64,000 bases of DNA, taken from contig NZ_FOQY01000022.1 in assembly GCF_900113865.1 (NCBI RefSeq), forward strand, positions 62,001-126,000, written 5' to 3'. The notes under the pieces are model-generated. The model searched no databases. It had not been told where the DNA came from and saw only the letters and a program-made list of their open reading frames with translations. The translations under genes and the position numbers were made by a program. The DNA is from Streptosporangium canum. GTDB lineage: Bacteria; Actinomycetota; Actinomycetes; Streptosporangiales; Streptosporangiaceae. Below, in pieces: positions 1 to 11,728 of this stretch; the first letter of the stretch is position 1; each line of letters begins with the position of its first letter.

Positions 1-139
1 CGTCGGTCACCTTGCCCGCCTGGGTCGACGCCGTGCTCGCCGTACCGGCCGCGAGGGCCGGGGGGACGCTCAGGGCCAGCGCAAGAGTGGCAACCGCGGC
101 CATGCTCCCGGCCGCTCGATGCAATGCAGATCCCGCCAT
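1..139 (-). CDS. N-terminus of a secreted protein (cut by window edge)
   Basis: A minus-strand reading frame starts with ATG at 137-139 and runs off the window after about 46 codons. It encodes a typical Sec signal peptide: a short basic start, a hydrophobic core rich in Ala, Leu and Val, then a PALA-AG cleavage region near residue 35, followed by a Thr/Ser-rich mature start. A second in-frame ATG at 101-103 could also serve. The only upstream purine-rich stretch is a weak GGTAGG about 10 nt before the first ATG. Nothing in the visible part identifies the mature protein. It is divergent from the zinc peptidase gene. Confidence 0.55.
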   Translation of the reverse strand, partial: MAGSALHRAAGSMAAVATLALALSVPPALAAGTASTASTQAGKVTD

Positions 140-273
140 GGCTCGGGAGCCTACCGAGAACCGCCGATGGGTGAATGCCACCCTCCATCCCTATTTTTCG
201 GTCAATAAACGTACATGAGTAGATATCCGCTAGATTGCCGCCCGGAGATCCATTCCATGGAGAAGGCGGTCGT

Positions 274-1302
274 ATGCGCCCACGCGGATCGAGTCCTCTG
301 GCCTTTGGTGTCTTCGGTGTGCTCGCCCTGACGTTCACCGCGGTCGTCGTGCTCGCGGGCCTGGCGGGCGGTGACGGTGCCGAGGTTCCGGCCACCCCCG
401 GAGTCGGTCCCATAGCGACCAAAAATGCCGAACTCCCGCCGACCGAGCGGGCGGAGGCCACGCCGCCGAGCTTCGGGCCGCCGCCGAAGCTGGACCTCGG
501 CTCCATGGGGGAGTCCGAGATCGCGCTGGCGAACCGGCAGATCATGGGTGTCGACCTCCGCCGGATGCTACGCTCCGACACCACGGCCCGGCTCAAGCGC
601 AACCCGCTGTACGGCACCGGCACGATGCGGCCCACCTCCTGCCGCGCCCCCCGGCCCTCGACCCGGCCCGACGACATGCTCGACTACCTCAACGCCGTCA
701 CCGGCTGCCTGGACCGGGCCTGGGCCGGGAAGTTCTCCCAGGCCGGAGCGGTCTTCCAGCAGCCGCGCCGGGTCTACTGGTCCCGTCCGGGCCGCGGGCC
801 CTGCGGCACCTATCCCAACCCCCGCTTCGCCGCCTACTACTGCCCGTCCAACCGGGGCATGTACATCGGCCTGACCCACCTCGTCCAGCAGTCCGGCCAG
901 GTCGACCCGGCCGCCAACCACGTCCCCTATCTGGCCGTGCTCGCCCATGAGTACGGGCACCACGTGCAGAGCATGGCGGGGATCGGCGGCGCCTGGTGGT
1001 GGGAGGTCTCCAGCAGGTCCAAGGCCGCCCAGGACTCCCACTCGCGCCGGAACGAGCTCCAGGCCCAGTGCCTGGCGGGGGTGTTCATCCGTACCGTGCG
1101 CAACCCGCTCGGCGTCACCGGCGGCCGCTGGAACGAGGTGCTGCGGACGGAGTACGGCCGTGGCGACGACCAGGGCGGCAGCGGCGGCGCACGCGACCAC
1201 GGCACCGGCGACCACTACGCCGGATGGCTCCACCAGGGCTGGAAGTACGCCAGGATCGGCTACTGCAACACCTGGGCGGTCCCCGCCTCACAGGTCAGCT
1301 GA
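274..1302 (+). CDS. Secreted or membrane-anchored neutral zinc metallopeptidase (YpfJ-like)
   Basis: The 342-residue protein has an N-terminal hydrophobic segment (about residues 9-30) and a C-terminal zinc-peptidase domain with the motif LAHEYGHHVQ, in which HEYGH supplies two zinc ligands and the catalytic Glu. A later ELQAQCLAG stretch fits the third-ligand helix. This matches the putative neutral zinc metallopeptidase family (YpfJ type). A frame-open TTG at 235 exists, but ATG at 274 is preferred: a GGAG at 259-262 precedes it and it gives a compact signal anchor. Substrate is unknown. The protein probably acts outside the membrane. Confidence 0.8.
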   Translation: MRPRGSSPLAFGVFGVLALTFTAVVVLAGLAGGDGAEVPATPGVGPIATKNAELPPTERAEATPPSFGPPPKLDLGSMGESEIALANRQIMGVDLRRMLRSDTTARLKRNPLYGTGTMRPTSCRAPRPSTRPDDMLDYLNAVTGCLDRAWAGKFSQAGAVFQQPRRVYWSRPGRGPCGTYPNPRFAAYYCPSNRGMYIGLTHLVQQSGQVDPAANHVPYLAVLAHEYGHHVQSMAGIGGAWWWEVSSRSKAAQDSHSRRNELQAQCLAGVFIRTVRNPLGVTGGRWNEVLRTEYGRGDDQGGSGGARDHGTGDHYAGWLHQGWKYARIGYCNTWAVPASQVS

Positions 1303-1505
1303 CCCTCCGGGAGGAGAACTCCCCAATCCGCCGGCCGGCCGCCCTCACCTGGGTAGAATGCCGACTTGCTCAAGACGATCCCGTCGGGCGACGACGCCGG
1401 GACCACCGCCTCGAAGGAGCGGAGGTTCCGGCCGGCGAGTTCGAGTCGCCGCGCGCGTCCGTACAGGTCCGTACTCCTGTCGGCAGCCTAGAGCCCCGAG
1501 GTGGC
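1303..1505 (+). other. Intergenic region with no recognisable gene
   Basis: About 200 bp between the peptidase and the SGNH hydrolase. It holds a hairpin that imitates a tRNA T-arm (1434-1450), but no complete cloverleaf can be built. It probably carries the promoter of the downstream gene; no clear -35/-10 pair stands out. Confidence 0.4.
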
Positions 1506-2234
1506 ATGCGCGGGTCCGTGCAGATACGACCCCGAGCGTGGCCCCCCGCACTTCTTGTAGCGATTTGTTGCCTTATTTCAGGATGTACTGCGACGCCCGG
1601 CGCGGGCGTGCCGGAGAGCGGCGTCATCGTGGCCCGTCCGGACCAGGCCTCCTCCGCCCCGGCCTCGCCCGCGCCGCTCCCGGCCCGGGCGCCGCTGGTC
1701 ATGATCGTCGGAGACAGCTTCACCGTCGGGTCGGGCCCGGTCGAGCGGTGGAACAGCTACGCCGCCAAGGCGGCGCGCGAGCTGGGCTGGCAGCTCGTCA
1801 CCGCCGGGGCGGCCGGGACGGGCTTCGTCAACCCCGGGCCGGTGAACCGGACCTTCGAGAGGTCCTTCACCGAGGAGCTCGCCTGGCGGCCGGCCCCCGA
1901 CCTGCTGATCGTCTCCGGCGGTCACAACGACCGCCGCACCAGGGCCGGCCGGGTCAACAGGGCCGCCAAACGCCTGCTGGAGCTGGTCCACGCCCGCTGG
2001 CCGCACACCAGGGTCGTGGTGATCGGGCCCATCTGGATGACGCGGGCCCCCCGATGGGCCTACCGGGTCAGGGACGCCATCGCGGTCGCCGCCGACGAGG
2101 AGGAGGTGACCTTCCTGGATCCGCTCGGCGAGCGCTGGAGCCGCCGGCTGGTCCTGCCCGACGGCGTCCACCCCACCCCGGCGGGGCACGCGCGGCTCGC
2201 CCGCTGGCTGGTCACCGCGCTGGGCGGGCGGTGA
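1506..2234 (+). CDS. SGNH/GDSL-type hydrolase, probable lipoprotein
   Basis: The 242-residue protein starts at ATG 1506 with GAGG four bases upstream. Its leader has a hydrophobic core ending in LISGC, a plausible lipobox, so it may be lipid-anchored outside the membrane. The hydrolase domain shows block I GDSFTVG (nucleophile Ser in GDS), an SGGHNDR block corresponding to the GxND oxyanion-hole block, and DGVHPTPAGH near the C-terminus supplying the Asp/His of the triad. SGNH enzymes cleave esters on lipids, carbohydrates or polymers. Next to a polysaccharide-degradation locus an acetyl-xylan-esterase-like role is conceivable, but nothing in the sequence proves it. The gene converges on the GH10 gene. 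Confidence 0.8.
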   Translation: MRGSVQIRPRAWPPALLVAICCLISGCTATPGAGVPESGVIVARPDQASSAPASPAPLPARAPLVMIVGDSFTVGSGPVERWNSYAAKAARELGWQLVTAGAAGTGFVNPGPVNRTFERSFTEELAWRPAPDLLIVSGGHNDRRTRAGRVNRAAKRLLELVHARWPHTRVVVIGPIWMTRAPRWAYRVRDAIAVAADEEEVTFLDPLGERWSRRLVLPDGVHPTPAGHARLARWLVTALGGR

Positions 2235-2259
2235 GCTCCGGCCACCGCCCGCCGTACGG

Positions 2260-3891
2260 CTAGGAGATGACGGGGGTGGGCGGGGTGCCGGAGCCGGTCC
2301 AGGAGCCGATGAAGCCGAAGGTGGCCGAGCCGCCGGCGGGGACGGCGCCGTTCCAGGCGGCGTTGGTGAAGGTGAAGGCGGTGCCCGAGGCCGACAGGGT
2401 GGAGCTCCAGGACTGGGTGACGGTGACGCCGGCGGGGTAGGTGAGGGTGGTCTTCCAGCCGGTCACGGCCGTGGCGCAGGTGACGGTGACCTCGCCCTGG
2501 AAGCCGCCCTGCCAGGAGTTGACCGTCTTGTAGGTGGCGGCGCAGCCGCCGCCGGGCTGCCCGGCGGAGGTGGTGAAGCTCGCGGTCCCGGAGGCGGCGG
2601 AGAGGTTGCCGGCGGCGTCGCGGGCGACGACGTGGACGGTGTAGGCGGTCTGCGGGCTGAGACCGGTCAGGGTGAGGGGGCTGCTCGCCGAGGAGCCGAG
2701 TCTGACGGTGCCGGCGTAGACGTCGTAGCCGGTGACCGCGCGGTTGTCGGTCGAGGCCGCCCACGTCAGCGTCGCCCCGGAGGCGGTGACGGCCGACACG
2801 GCGGGCGTGCCCGGCGCCGTCGGCGGCGTGGTGTCGGGTGTGGTGCCGCCACCGGCCAGGGCGTCGTGGACCGCCGTGTAGGCGGGCTTGCGGTTGTAGC
2901 CCTCGTCGTAGATCAGGGCCGCGCCCTGGCCGGGGAAGGTGTCGGGGACCCAGGAGTATTTGTCGGTGAAGCCCCAGATCGTGATGCCGGAGCACCGGCT
3001 CACCGCGAGACAGGCGTTGACCATGTTCGTGTAGTAGGTGGCCTGCTGGGCGTCCTTCGACGCGTCGCGGGGGGTCTGCAGCCGGATGTCGAGTTCGGTG
3101 ACCCTGACCTCCACGCCGAGGTCGGCGAAGCGCTGCATGTTCTGCTGGACCTGGCCGGGGAAGCCGTACTGGATGGCCAGGTGGCTCTGCAGGCCCACGC
3201 AGTCGACCGGCACGTTCTGCGCCCGCAGCGACTTCACCAGGTTGTACATCGCGGTGCTCTTGGCGTTGACGCCCTCGACGTTGTAGTCGTTGATGCAGAG
3301 CCTGGCGTCGGGGTCGGCGGCCCGGGCGGCCCGGAAGGCGTCGGCGATGTAGCTGTCACCCAGCTTCTGGTACCAGAACGAGCCGCGCATGTTGCCGCTG
3401 TCGTCGAAGACCTCGTTCACGACGTCCCAGGAGACGACGGCCGGGTTGGCGGCGTAGCGGCCGGCGACCTGGGCGATGTGGTTGCGCATCGCCGAGCGCA
3501 GGGCGTCGGCGCCGAGGTTCTGCACCCAGTTCGGCGTCTGGTTGTGCCAGACCAGCGTGTGCCCGTGCACCTGCTGGCCGTTCTGCGTGGCGAAGTTGAC
3601 GATCGCGTCCGCCGCGGACCAGCTGAACTGGTTCTGGCTCGGTTCGGTGGCGTCCCACTTCATGGCGTTCTCCGCCGTGATCTGGTTGAACTCGGTGCCC
3701 GCGATGGCGCGGTAGGCCGTCTCGCCGGCGAGGGGTGAGGTGGCGAGAGCGGCGCCGATGAACTTGCCGCGTGCCGCGGCGTGGTCGCGCAGGGAGTCGG
3801 CGGCGTGGGCCGGGGCGGCCGGGAGCAGGGCCGCGATGATCGGCAGGACGGCGAGCGCCCCGGTGGAGATCGCTCTGCGGAGGCTGAGCAT
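2260..3891 (-). CDS. Secreted GH10 endo-beta-1,4-xylanase with Fn3 and CBM2
   Basis: The 543-residue protein has a Sec signal (1-31, APAHA-AD), a GH10 catalytic barrel (about 35-345), a Thr/Pro linker, a fibronectin-III module (about 356-441) and a C-terminal CBM2 (about 449-543). Visible catalytic residues are the acid/base E160 in DVVNEV and the nucleophile E266 in VTELDIR; the WHNQTP and WGFTDKYSW substrate-binding blocks are present. It hydrolyses internal xylan bonds outside the cell while CBM2 anchors it to cellulose. ATG at 3891 has AGAGGA upstream. The Fn3-CBM2 half is almost a copy of that in the neighbouring GH5 gene. Two GAAACTT/GAAAGTTTC elements lie just upstream. Confidence 0.96.
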   Translation of the reverse strand: MLSLRRAISTGALAVLPIIAALLPAAPAHAADSLRDHAAARGKFIGAALATSPLAGETAYRAIAGTEFNQITAENAMKWDATEPSQNQFSWSAADAIVNFATQNGQQVHGHTLVWHNQTPNWVQNLGADALRSAMRNHIAQVAGRYAANPAVVSWDVVNEVFDDSGNMRGSFWYQKLGDSYIADAFRAARAADPDARLCINDYNVEGVNAKSTAMYNLVKSLRAQNVPVDCVGLQSHLAIQYGFPGQVQQNMQRFADLGVEVRVTELDIRLQTPRDASKDAQQATYYTNMVNACLAVSRCSGITIWGFTDKYSWVPDTFPGQGAALIYDEGYNRKPAYTAVHDALAGGGTTPDTTPPTAPGTPAVSAVTASGATLTWAASTDNRAVTGYDVYAGTVRLGSSASSPLTLTGLSPQTAYTVHVVARDAAGNLSAASGTASFTTSAGQPGGGCAATYKTVNSWQGGFQGEVTVTCATAVTGWKTTLTYPAGVTVTQSWSSTLSASGTAFTFTNAAWNGAVPAGGSATFGFIGSWTGSGTPPTPVIS

Positions 3892-3948
3892 GGGATTCCT
3901 CTCTTGCTGATCGATCGTGCTGATCGTGCCGGGTCGGCGGGATGGGCA

Positions 3949-3977
3949 GAAACTTGCGAATATTCATCGAAAGTTTC
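3949..3977 (-). promoter_or_regulatory. Candidate xylan-type LacI operators upstream of the GH10 gene
   Basis: The interval holds GAAACTTGC (3949-3957) and the palindrome GAAAGTTTC (3969-3977), 20 bp apart and 58-86 bp upstream of the xylanase start. CGAAA-N-TTTCG-type palindromes are known operators of xylan and xyloside regulators in streptomycetes. Assignment to this gene is by position and resemblance only. A second TGAAAGTTTCA occurs upstream of the GH48 gene. Confidence 0.5.
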
Positions 3978-3995
3978 AGCGGCGGGCCCAGAGAA

Positions 3996-4023
3996 GGGGG
4001 TACGGCCCGCGAGCCGTACCCCC
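3996..4023 (-). terminator. Intrinsic-type hairpin after the GH5 gene
   Basis: Perfect 11-bp stem (GGGGGTACGGC at 3996-4006 with its complement at 4013-4023) and a 6-nt loop, starting 10 nt after the GH5 stop codon. No U-tract follows, as is usual for high-GC actinobacterial terminators. Confidence 0.7.
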
Positions 4024-4033
4024 TCCGGGGGAG

Positions 4034-5605
4034 TCAGGAGATGACGGGGGTGGGCGGGGTGCCGGAGCCGGTCCAGGAGCCGAGGAAGCCGAAGGTGGCC
4101 GAGCCGCCGGCGGGGATGGCGCCGTTCCAGGCGGCGTTGGTGAAGGTGAAGACGGGTGGGGCGGCCGAGAGGGTGGAGTTCCAGGACTGGGGGACGGTGA
4201 CGCCCGCGGGGTAGGTGAGGGTGGTCTTCCAGGTGGTGACGGCCGCGGTGCAGGTGACGGTGACCTCGCCCTGGAAGCCGCCCCGCCAGGAGTTGGTCAT
4301 CCTGTAGGTGGCGGCGCAGCCGCTCGGCGGGGTCGCGGTCGTGGTGAACGACGTGCTGTCGGAGGCGGCGGAGAGGTTGCCGGCGGCGTCGCGGGCGATG
4401 GCGTGGACGGTGTAGGCGGTCTGCGGGCTGAGGCCGGTCAGGGTGAGGGAGGCGGTGGCCGAGGAGCCGAGTTTGACGGTGCCGGCGTAGACGTCGTAGC
4501 CGGTGACCGCGCGGTTGTCGGTCGAGGCGGTCCAGGTCAGCTTGGCCCCGCTGGCGGTGATCTCGGAGACGGCGGGCTTGCCGGGCCTGGTGGGCTTCTC
4601 GGTGTCGGGCGTGCCGCCGCCGCCGTAGATCGCGGCCTCGACGGAGGTCTGGGCGATGCCGTTCGGGCCGTTGAAGAGCCGCTGGCCCCAGGTGGTCAGG
4701 GCGGCCGCGTTGAAGTCGGTCACCTGGTCGAGGTATTCGACGCCGCCGCCGTTGCCGCTCCAGGACCAGCCGAGGTAACCCACGCCCCGGGCCTGTGCCT
4801 GGGCCATGATCGTGTCCTCGTCCGGGTCGCCGTCGGAGTGGTTGAACCCGAACTCGCCGATCACCAGGGGCAGCCCGGCGGTCTGGAACCGCTGGAGGTA
4901 GTCGGTGACCTCGGCGGCCGTGTCGAACACGCCGTACATGTGGACGGAGAAGACCGTGTTGCGCTGCGGGTCGGCGGTGAAGACCGCGGCCGCGTTGTCG
5001 CGCATGGTGAAGCCCCAGTCCTGGCCCCAGTTGGGCGCGTCCACCATGATCAGGTGCTGGAAGCCGGCGCCGCGCAGCCGGGTGATCGCGGCGGAGGTGG
5101 CCTGGGTCCAGCCCGGGGTGGTGGCGTTGTTGCCGAAGGGCTCGTTGCCGATGTTGAGGACGACGTAGTCCTCCTGACCGGCGATCGCGCTCTTCACGCT
5201 GATCCAGTAGTCGACCGCCTGATCGAGGGTGTAGGCGCCGCTCTGCTCGCCGTACCCGGTGGTGTCGTGGTTCTCCAGCACGCAGATGAGCTTGTTCTGC
5301 TTGCACAGCGAGACGACGTTCGCCACGTCGGCGGCGCCGTTGGCGGTCCAGCGCCCGCCGCTCAGCACCACGCGCACCGTGTTCGCGCCGAGGGACTTGA
5401 TGCCGGCGAACGACGCGGTCCGGCTCGGGTACCAGGTGTGGGCGTGGCTGGTGCCGCGCATGACGAACGCGGTGCCGCCCGCCTCAAGGATCTTCGTGCC
5501 GCTCACGTGGAGGCCGGTGGCGGCGTGGGCGGACGGCGTCGAGACGGAGAGCGGCAGGAAGAACGACAGCAGGAGCGCGACGAGCGTCGCGAGTCGGGTT
5601 CTCAT
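4034..5605 (-). CDS. Secreted GH5 endo-beta-1,4-mannanase (GH5_8-like) with Fn3 and CBM2
   Basis: The 523-residue protein has a signal peptide (1-28, SAHA-AT), a GH5 barrel (about 30-325), Fn3 (about 336-422) and CBM2 (about 430-523). The acid/base is E155 in NIGNEPFG and the nucleophile E251 in VIGEFGF. The start of the mature domain (VSGTKILEAGGTAFVMRG, then HAHTWYP) is characteristic of bacterial subfamily-8 mannanases such as Streptomyces ManA, so mannan or glucomannan is the likelier substrate; an endoglucanase activity is the alternative. ATG at 5605 has GAGGT upstream. It is the third of four consecutive glycoside-hydrolase genes on this strand. Confidence 0.9.
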   Translation of the reverse strand: MRTRLATLVALLLSFFLPLSVSTPSAHAATGLHVSGTKILEAGGTAFVMRGTSHAHTWYPSRTASFAGIKSLGANTVRVVLSGGRWTANGAADVANVVSLCKQNKLICVLENHDTTGYGEQSGAYTLDQAVDYWISVKSAIAGQEDYVVLNIGNEPFGNNATTPGWTQATSAAITRLRGAGFQHLIMVDAPNWGQDWGFTMRDNAAAVFTADPQRNTVFSVHMYGVFDTAAEVTDYLQRFQTAGLPLVIGEFGFNHSDGDPDEDTIMAQAQARGVGYLGWSWSGNGGGVEYLDQVTDFNAAALTTWGQRLFNGPNGIAQTSVEAAIYGGGGTPDTEKPTRPGKPAVSEITASGAKLTWTASTDNRAVTGYDVYAGTVKLGSSATASLTLTGLSPQTAYTVHAIARDAAGNLSAASDSTSFTTTATPPSGCAATYRMTNSWRGGFQGEVTVTCTAAVTTWKTTLTYPAGVTVPQSWNSTLSAAPPVFTFTNAAWNGAIPAGGSATFGFLGSWTGSGTPPTPVIS

Positions 5606-5768
5606 GATCTACCTCGGTTGGGGGATGACCGGCCGGGCGGGAGGGGGCGTCGCGCCCGGCCGGGGAGGAGGAAGCGCCGCGCTCGCGGTCTCACGCCGGA
5701 GATCCGGAGCGTGGCGCGGGGGGTGCCGCGCCCCGGTGGGGACCCGGAGCGCCGCGCCGTGCGGGGTG

Positions 5769-8470
<2,702 letters not shown>

Positions 8471-8474
<4 letters not shown>

Positions 8475-11410
8475 GGGAAGAGCCGGCCGTACTCGGCCAG
8501 GGCGACGGCCACGTCGACCTGGGCCCAGAACCGGTGGTAGTTGAAGGACGGCACGGGACCGGTGCCCTTCAGGTAGGCGTCGACCTTCGGCCAGTCCGGG
8601 TCGTTCTTGTAGAAGGACCGGATCGACATGAAGGTGGAGTTGGAATCGATCACGTCGCCGTTGGGCATCTTGCCGGTCCAGCCGGGCGGGACGTAGACCG
8701 GGTCGTTGAGGCGGTTGTAGTCGGCCTTGGTCTCGGGCACCGATACGCCCTTGGCGTCCTGGTTGTTCTTCCAGATGCCGTCGAGCAGGCCCTTGGCGAC
8801 GGCCTTGGCCGTGGCGTTGCCCGACTTGGCGGCGTAGTAGGTCAGCACCTTGGCGTAGGAGCCCGCCACGCCGACGTCGCTGGTGTAGTCCCGGATGCTG
8901 ACGTGCAGCCCGGCGTTGGGCCCCGGGTTGCCCGCGTTCCAGGTGTCGGGCTGGCCGGTCCACACCAGGGTCGAGGGGATCCGGAAGGTCCCGTCGGCGT
9001 TGACCGTGGTGTTGTCGGTCGCCCACTTGACCCACTTGTCCAGCACCAGCTTGGCGTCGGCGTTGCCGGTCGCGTAGTAGAGCTCCGCGACCCGCTCCAT
9101 CGACCAGGCCTGGAAGCCGAACCACTGGTTGGACGGCGGGTCGTGGTAGACCGGCTGCCAGTCGTAGGCCATGCCGTAGAAGGTGGGCAGCGTGGACGGC
9201 GGGGCCGCGTAGTGGCCCTGCCAGCTGTTGGTGGCGCCACCGGCGATCGCGCCCTCGCTCGACTGCAGCCAGCGGTAGAACTCAAGCTGCCGCTTCAGGC
9301 TGGTGCTCCAGTCCTGTACGGCGGTCGCGCCCTTGGGCTTGAGCGCGTCCACGCTCGACAGCGCCCAGGCGGCCATCGGGTTCTGGTAGCCGGAGTGGTT
9401 GTGGCTGGAGCCGATCCGCCAGGCCCAGCCGGCGGAGGTGTCGTTGGCGCCGCCCCAGGCGTAGTACCAGCTCAGCAGGTAGGCCGAGCTGTCCTTGCCG
9501 GTGCCGGCCGGGCATGTGGTGCTCGTGCAGCCCTGCTTCTTGAAGTACTTGTCGTACATCGCGTAGCGCAGGTAGTCGCCCATCTTGGCGGCCTTGGTGA
9601 CCGAGGCGGCGACCTGCGCCTCCTTGCCCTGCTCCTTGGCCCAGGTGTGCGCCCAGTAGGCCACCTGGACGGCGCGGGCGTCGGCGTCGGGGGCGTTGGT
9701 GTACTTCCACTGCTTGGCGTAGCTGCTGTCCCCGGTGAACAGGTCCAGGTAGCCGTTCTTGCCGCCGTGCTTGAAGGTGTCGCAGGAAGGCTGGGGGATG
9801 GTCTCGAAGACCGACTCCTCCGGGCCGCGCTGGTAGGTGTTGATGTAGGCGGGCTTGGTGGTGCCGTCGCCGCAGCGGCCGAAGCCGTAGGTGTTGTCCA
9901 CGTCGAGCAGCCAGTGCATGCCGTACACGTCGTTCGTGTTGTAGGCGGTCTTCAGCTCGTTCGCGATCGGGTCGCTGCCGACCGAGACGCCGCCGTCCAG
10001 CCTGGAGGGGTACTGCTTGATGTCGTCCCACTCGCCGGCGTAGGTGGCGGGCTTGGACGGGTTGTAGAAGGAGTTGGTCGGCTGGTCCGCGGTGGCCGGG
10101 ATGATGTACTTCTCCATCGAGGCCCAGGCGTCGTTGAACCTGCTCCAGTCGCCGGTCACCTTGCCGTAGGCCGCCTCCAGCCACAGGTAGTAGCTGTAGG
10201 CCTCGGAGGTGGTCTCGTGCCCGTGGTCCGGCGCCTCGACCATGAAGGTCTCCACCGAGTGGTACGGCACGCCCTGCGGCGAGAAGTAGCCGTTCGCCGG
10301 GTCCTTGAGCTTGTTGTACATCGTGGTGAACCGCTTGACGTACTCGTTGTCGCCGCCCGTGGTGTCGTTGTCCACCTCGGTCGCGGTCGCCTTGGCCGAG
10401 GTGTGGCCGGTGGCGGTCGAGGTGAACTCCGCGCTGCCCGAGGTCTGGTCGGCGTCCTCGGCGGCGGCGATCCTGACCGTCTGGGCGGTGTTCCAGTTGG
10501 CGGGGGTGAAGGTCAGCGACCCGCCGGAGGCGACGGTCAGGTCGGCGTCGCCGCTCGTCCTGGCGGTCGTCACGGTCACGTTCGCGGACGGGGCCTTGGA
10601 GAGCCTGACCGACAGGTCCGCGCCGCCGCCCTCGGGGACGGCGAGCGTGGCCGGGGTGAGGAGCACCGCGGGGGCGGAGTTAGCCTGGACGCTGATCCCG
10701 ACCGGCGCCGAGGTGGTGGCCGAGCCCTTGTCGTCGGTCGCCCTCGCGGTGAGGGAGTAGTCGCCGGCGGGCACGGCCGCCCAGCTGTAGGCGTAGGGCG
10801 CGGTGGTGTCGGTGCCCAGCAGCGTGGTGCCGTTGAAGAACTCGACCTTGGCCACCGTGCCGTCGCCGTCGGCGGCGTCAGCGGTGATGTCCACCGTGGC
10901 GGGCGCGGTGAAGGTGGCTCCCGCGACCGGCTTGGTGATCTTCGCGGTGGGGGGCTGGTTGACCGGCCCGGTCCCGCCGCAGGCAGTGCCGTTGATCGTG
11001 AAGGCGGTCGGCTTGGGGTTGGCCCCCGACCAGCTCCCGTTGAAGCCGATGCTCGTCGAGGCGCCCGTGGCCAGGTTGCCGTTCCAGTCGAGGTTCCTGG
11101 CGGTGACGGCCTGGCCGCTCTGCGACCAGGTGGCGCTCCATCCCTGGGTGACCTTCTGCGCGGCGTCGGGGAAGGTGAAGCCGAGCGTCCAGCCGTTCAG
11201 CGGGTCGCCCAGGTTCTTGATCGACACGTTGGCGGTGAAGCCGCCCTGCCAGTCATTGGTCGCGTAGGTCACCTCGCAGGAGACCGCCGCGAGGGCGGGT
11301 GAGGCCGCCAGCGCGGTGGTCGTCCCGGCCGCCAGGCTGAGCAGCGCCAGCGCGGCGACCCGTTTCCGGAAACGTGGGAGCGCTCCCGCTCTGATGGGGA
11401 ATCGAGACAT
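8471..11410 (-). CDS. Secreted GH48 reducing-end cellobiohydrolase with N-terminal CBM2
   Basis: The 979-residue protein has a signal peptide (1-42), CBM2 (about 44-143), a bacterial Ig-like domain (about 152-242), a Calx-beta-like beta-sandwich (about 247-347) and a GH48 catalytic domain (about 352-979). By analogy with clostridial CelF, general-acid E403 lies in [14 protein letters not shown] and E392 in VEAPDHGH; their 11-residue spacing matches the family's E44/E55 pair. GH48 enzymes release cellobiose processively from reducing ends and are key exocellulases. Most actinobacterial homologues have Fn3 as linker; the two-domain linker here is different. ATG at 11410 has GGAGG upstream. A full CelR-like box lies 81-94 bp upstream and a 13/14 copy lies inside codons 8-12. 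Confidence 0.95.
11363..11372. promoter_or_regulatory. TTTCCGGAAA dyad inside the GH48 signal-peptide region
   Basis: The perfect palindrome CGTTTCCGGAAACG (11361-11374) directly abuts the intragenic CelR-like box. It is coding sequence, so it may be accidental. A related dyad (TTTCGGAA ... TTCCGAAA) flanks the CelR-like box upstream of the LacI gene. Confidence 0.3.
11375..11388. promoter_or_regulatory. Intragenic CelR-like operator (13/14 match)
   Basis: TGGGAGCGCTCCCG at codons 8-12 of the GH48 gene differs from TGGGAGCGCTCCCA at one base. Repressor bound here could block elongation or loop to the site at 11491. Confidence 0.55.
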
Positions 11411-11490
11411 TGAAAAGGTCCTCCAGGGTGGACTCGTCGAGAAACCGCTGGTAGAGGCTTCGTGTCGGACTGAGTAAAGGAGAGAGGGGG

Positions 11491-11504
11491 TGGGAGCGCT
11501 CCCA
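11491..11504. promoter_or_regulatory. CelR/CebR operator upstream of the GH48 gene
   Basis: TGGGAGCGCTCCCA is the exact 14-bp palindrome bound by Thermobifida CelR and Streptomyces CebR, released by cellobiose or cello-oligosaccharides. It lies 81-94 bp before the GH48 start codon, a normal place for repressing the GH48 promoter. Confidence 0.9.
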
Positions 11505-11728
11505 AATAGGATTCTGGGGGCCGTCCGGTGGATGTCAATGGCATGCGTCCCCGGTTACGCCCACGTTTCGTACGGCACGCCGTCAGGCTGCTGCGATCCG
11601 CGCGGGCGGATTCCCGGGTCGTGAAAGTTTCAAAGTTCCGCCGATATCCGGCCGAGCGCTTGTTCCAGCGGTCTGGTCCGGGGGGGACCCTGGGGTGACG
11701 GGAATCGAATCACCCACTCGACCAACTC
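11505..11728. other. Non-coding space between the GH48 promoter and the vapC-like gene
   Basis: No gene is seen. The perfect palindrome TGAAAGTTTCA at 11622-11632 matches the GAAAGTTTC element upstream of the GH10 gene and may be a second operator. The short run 11687-11728 is the 3' flank of the PIN-domain gene. Confidence 0.5.

Noticed and set aside
1434..1450. T-arm-like hairpin GGCGA-GTTCGAG-TCGCC suggesting a tRNA
   Set aside because: No matching acceptor stem (the 3' side would need GGACGCGCGC-like pairing upstream) and no valid anticodon arm; the segment lies in GC-rich DNA where such hairpins arise by chance.
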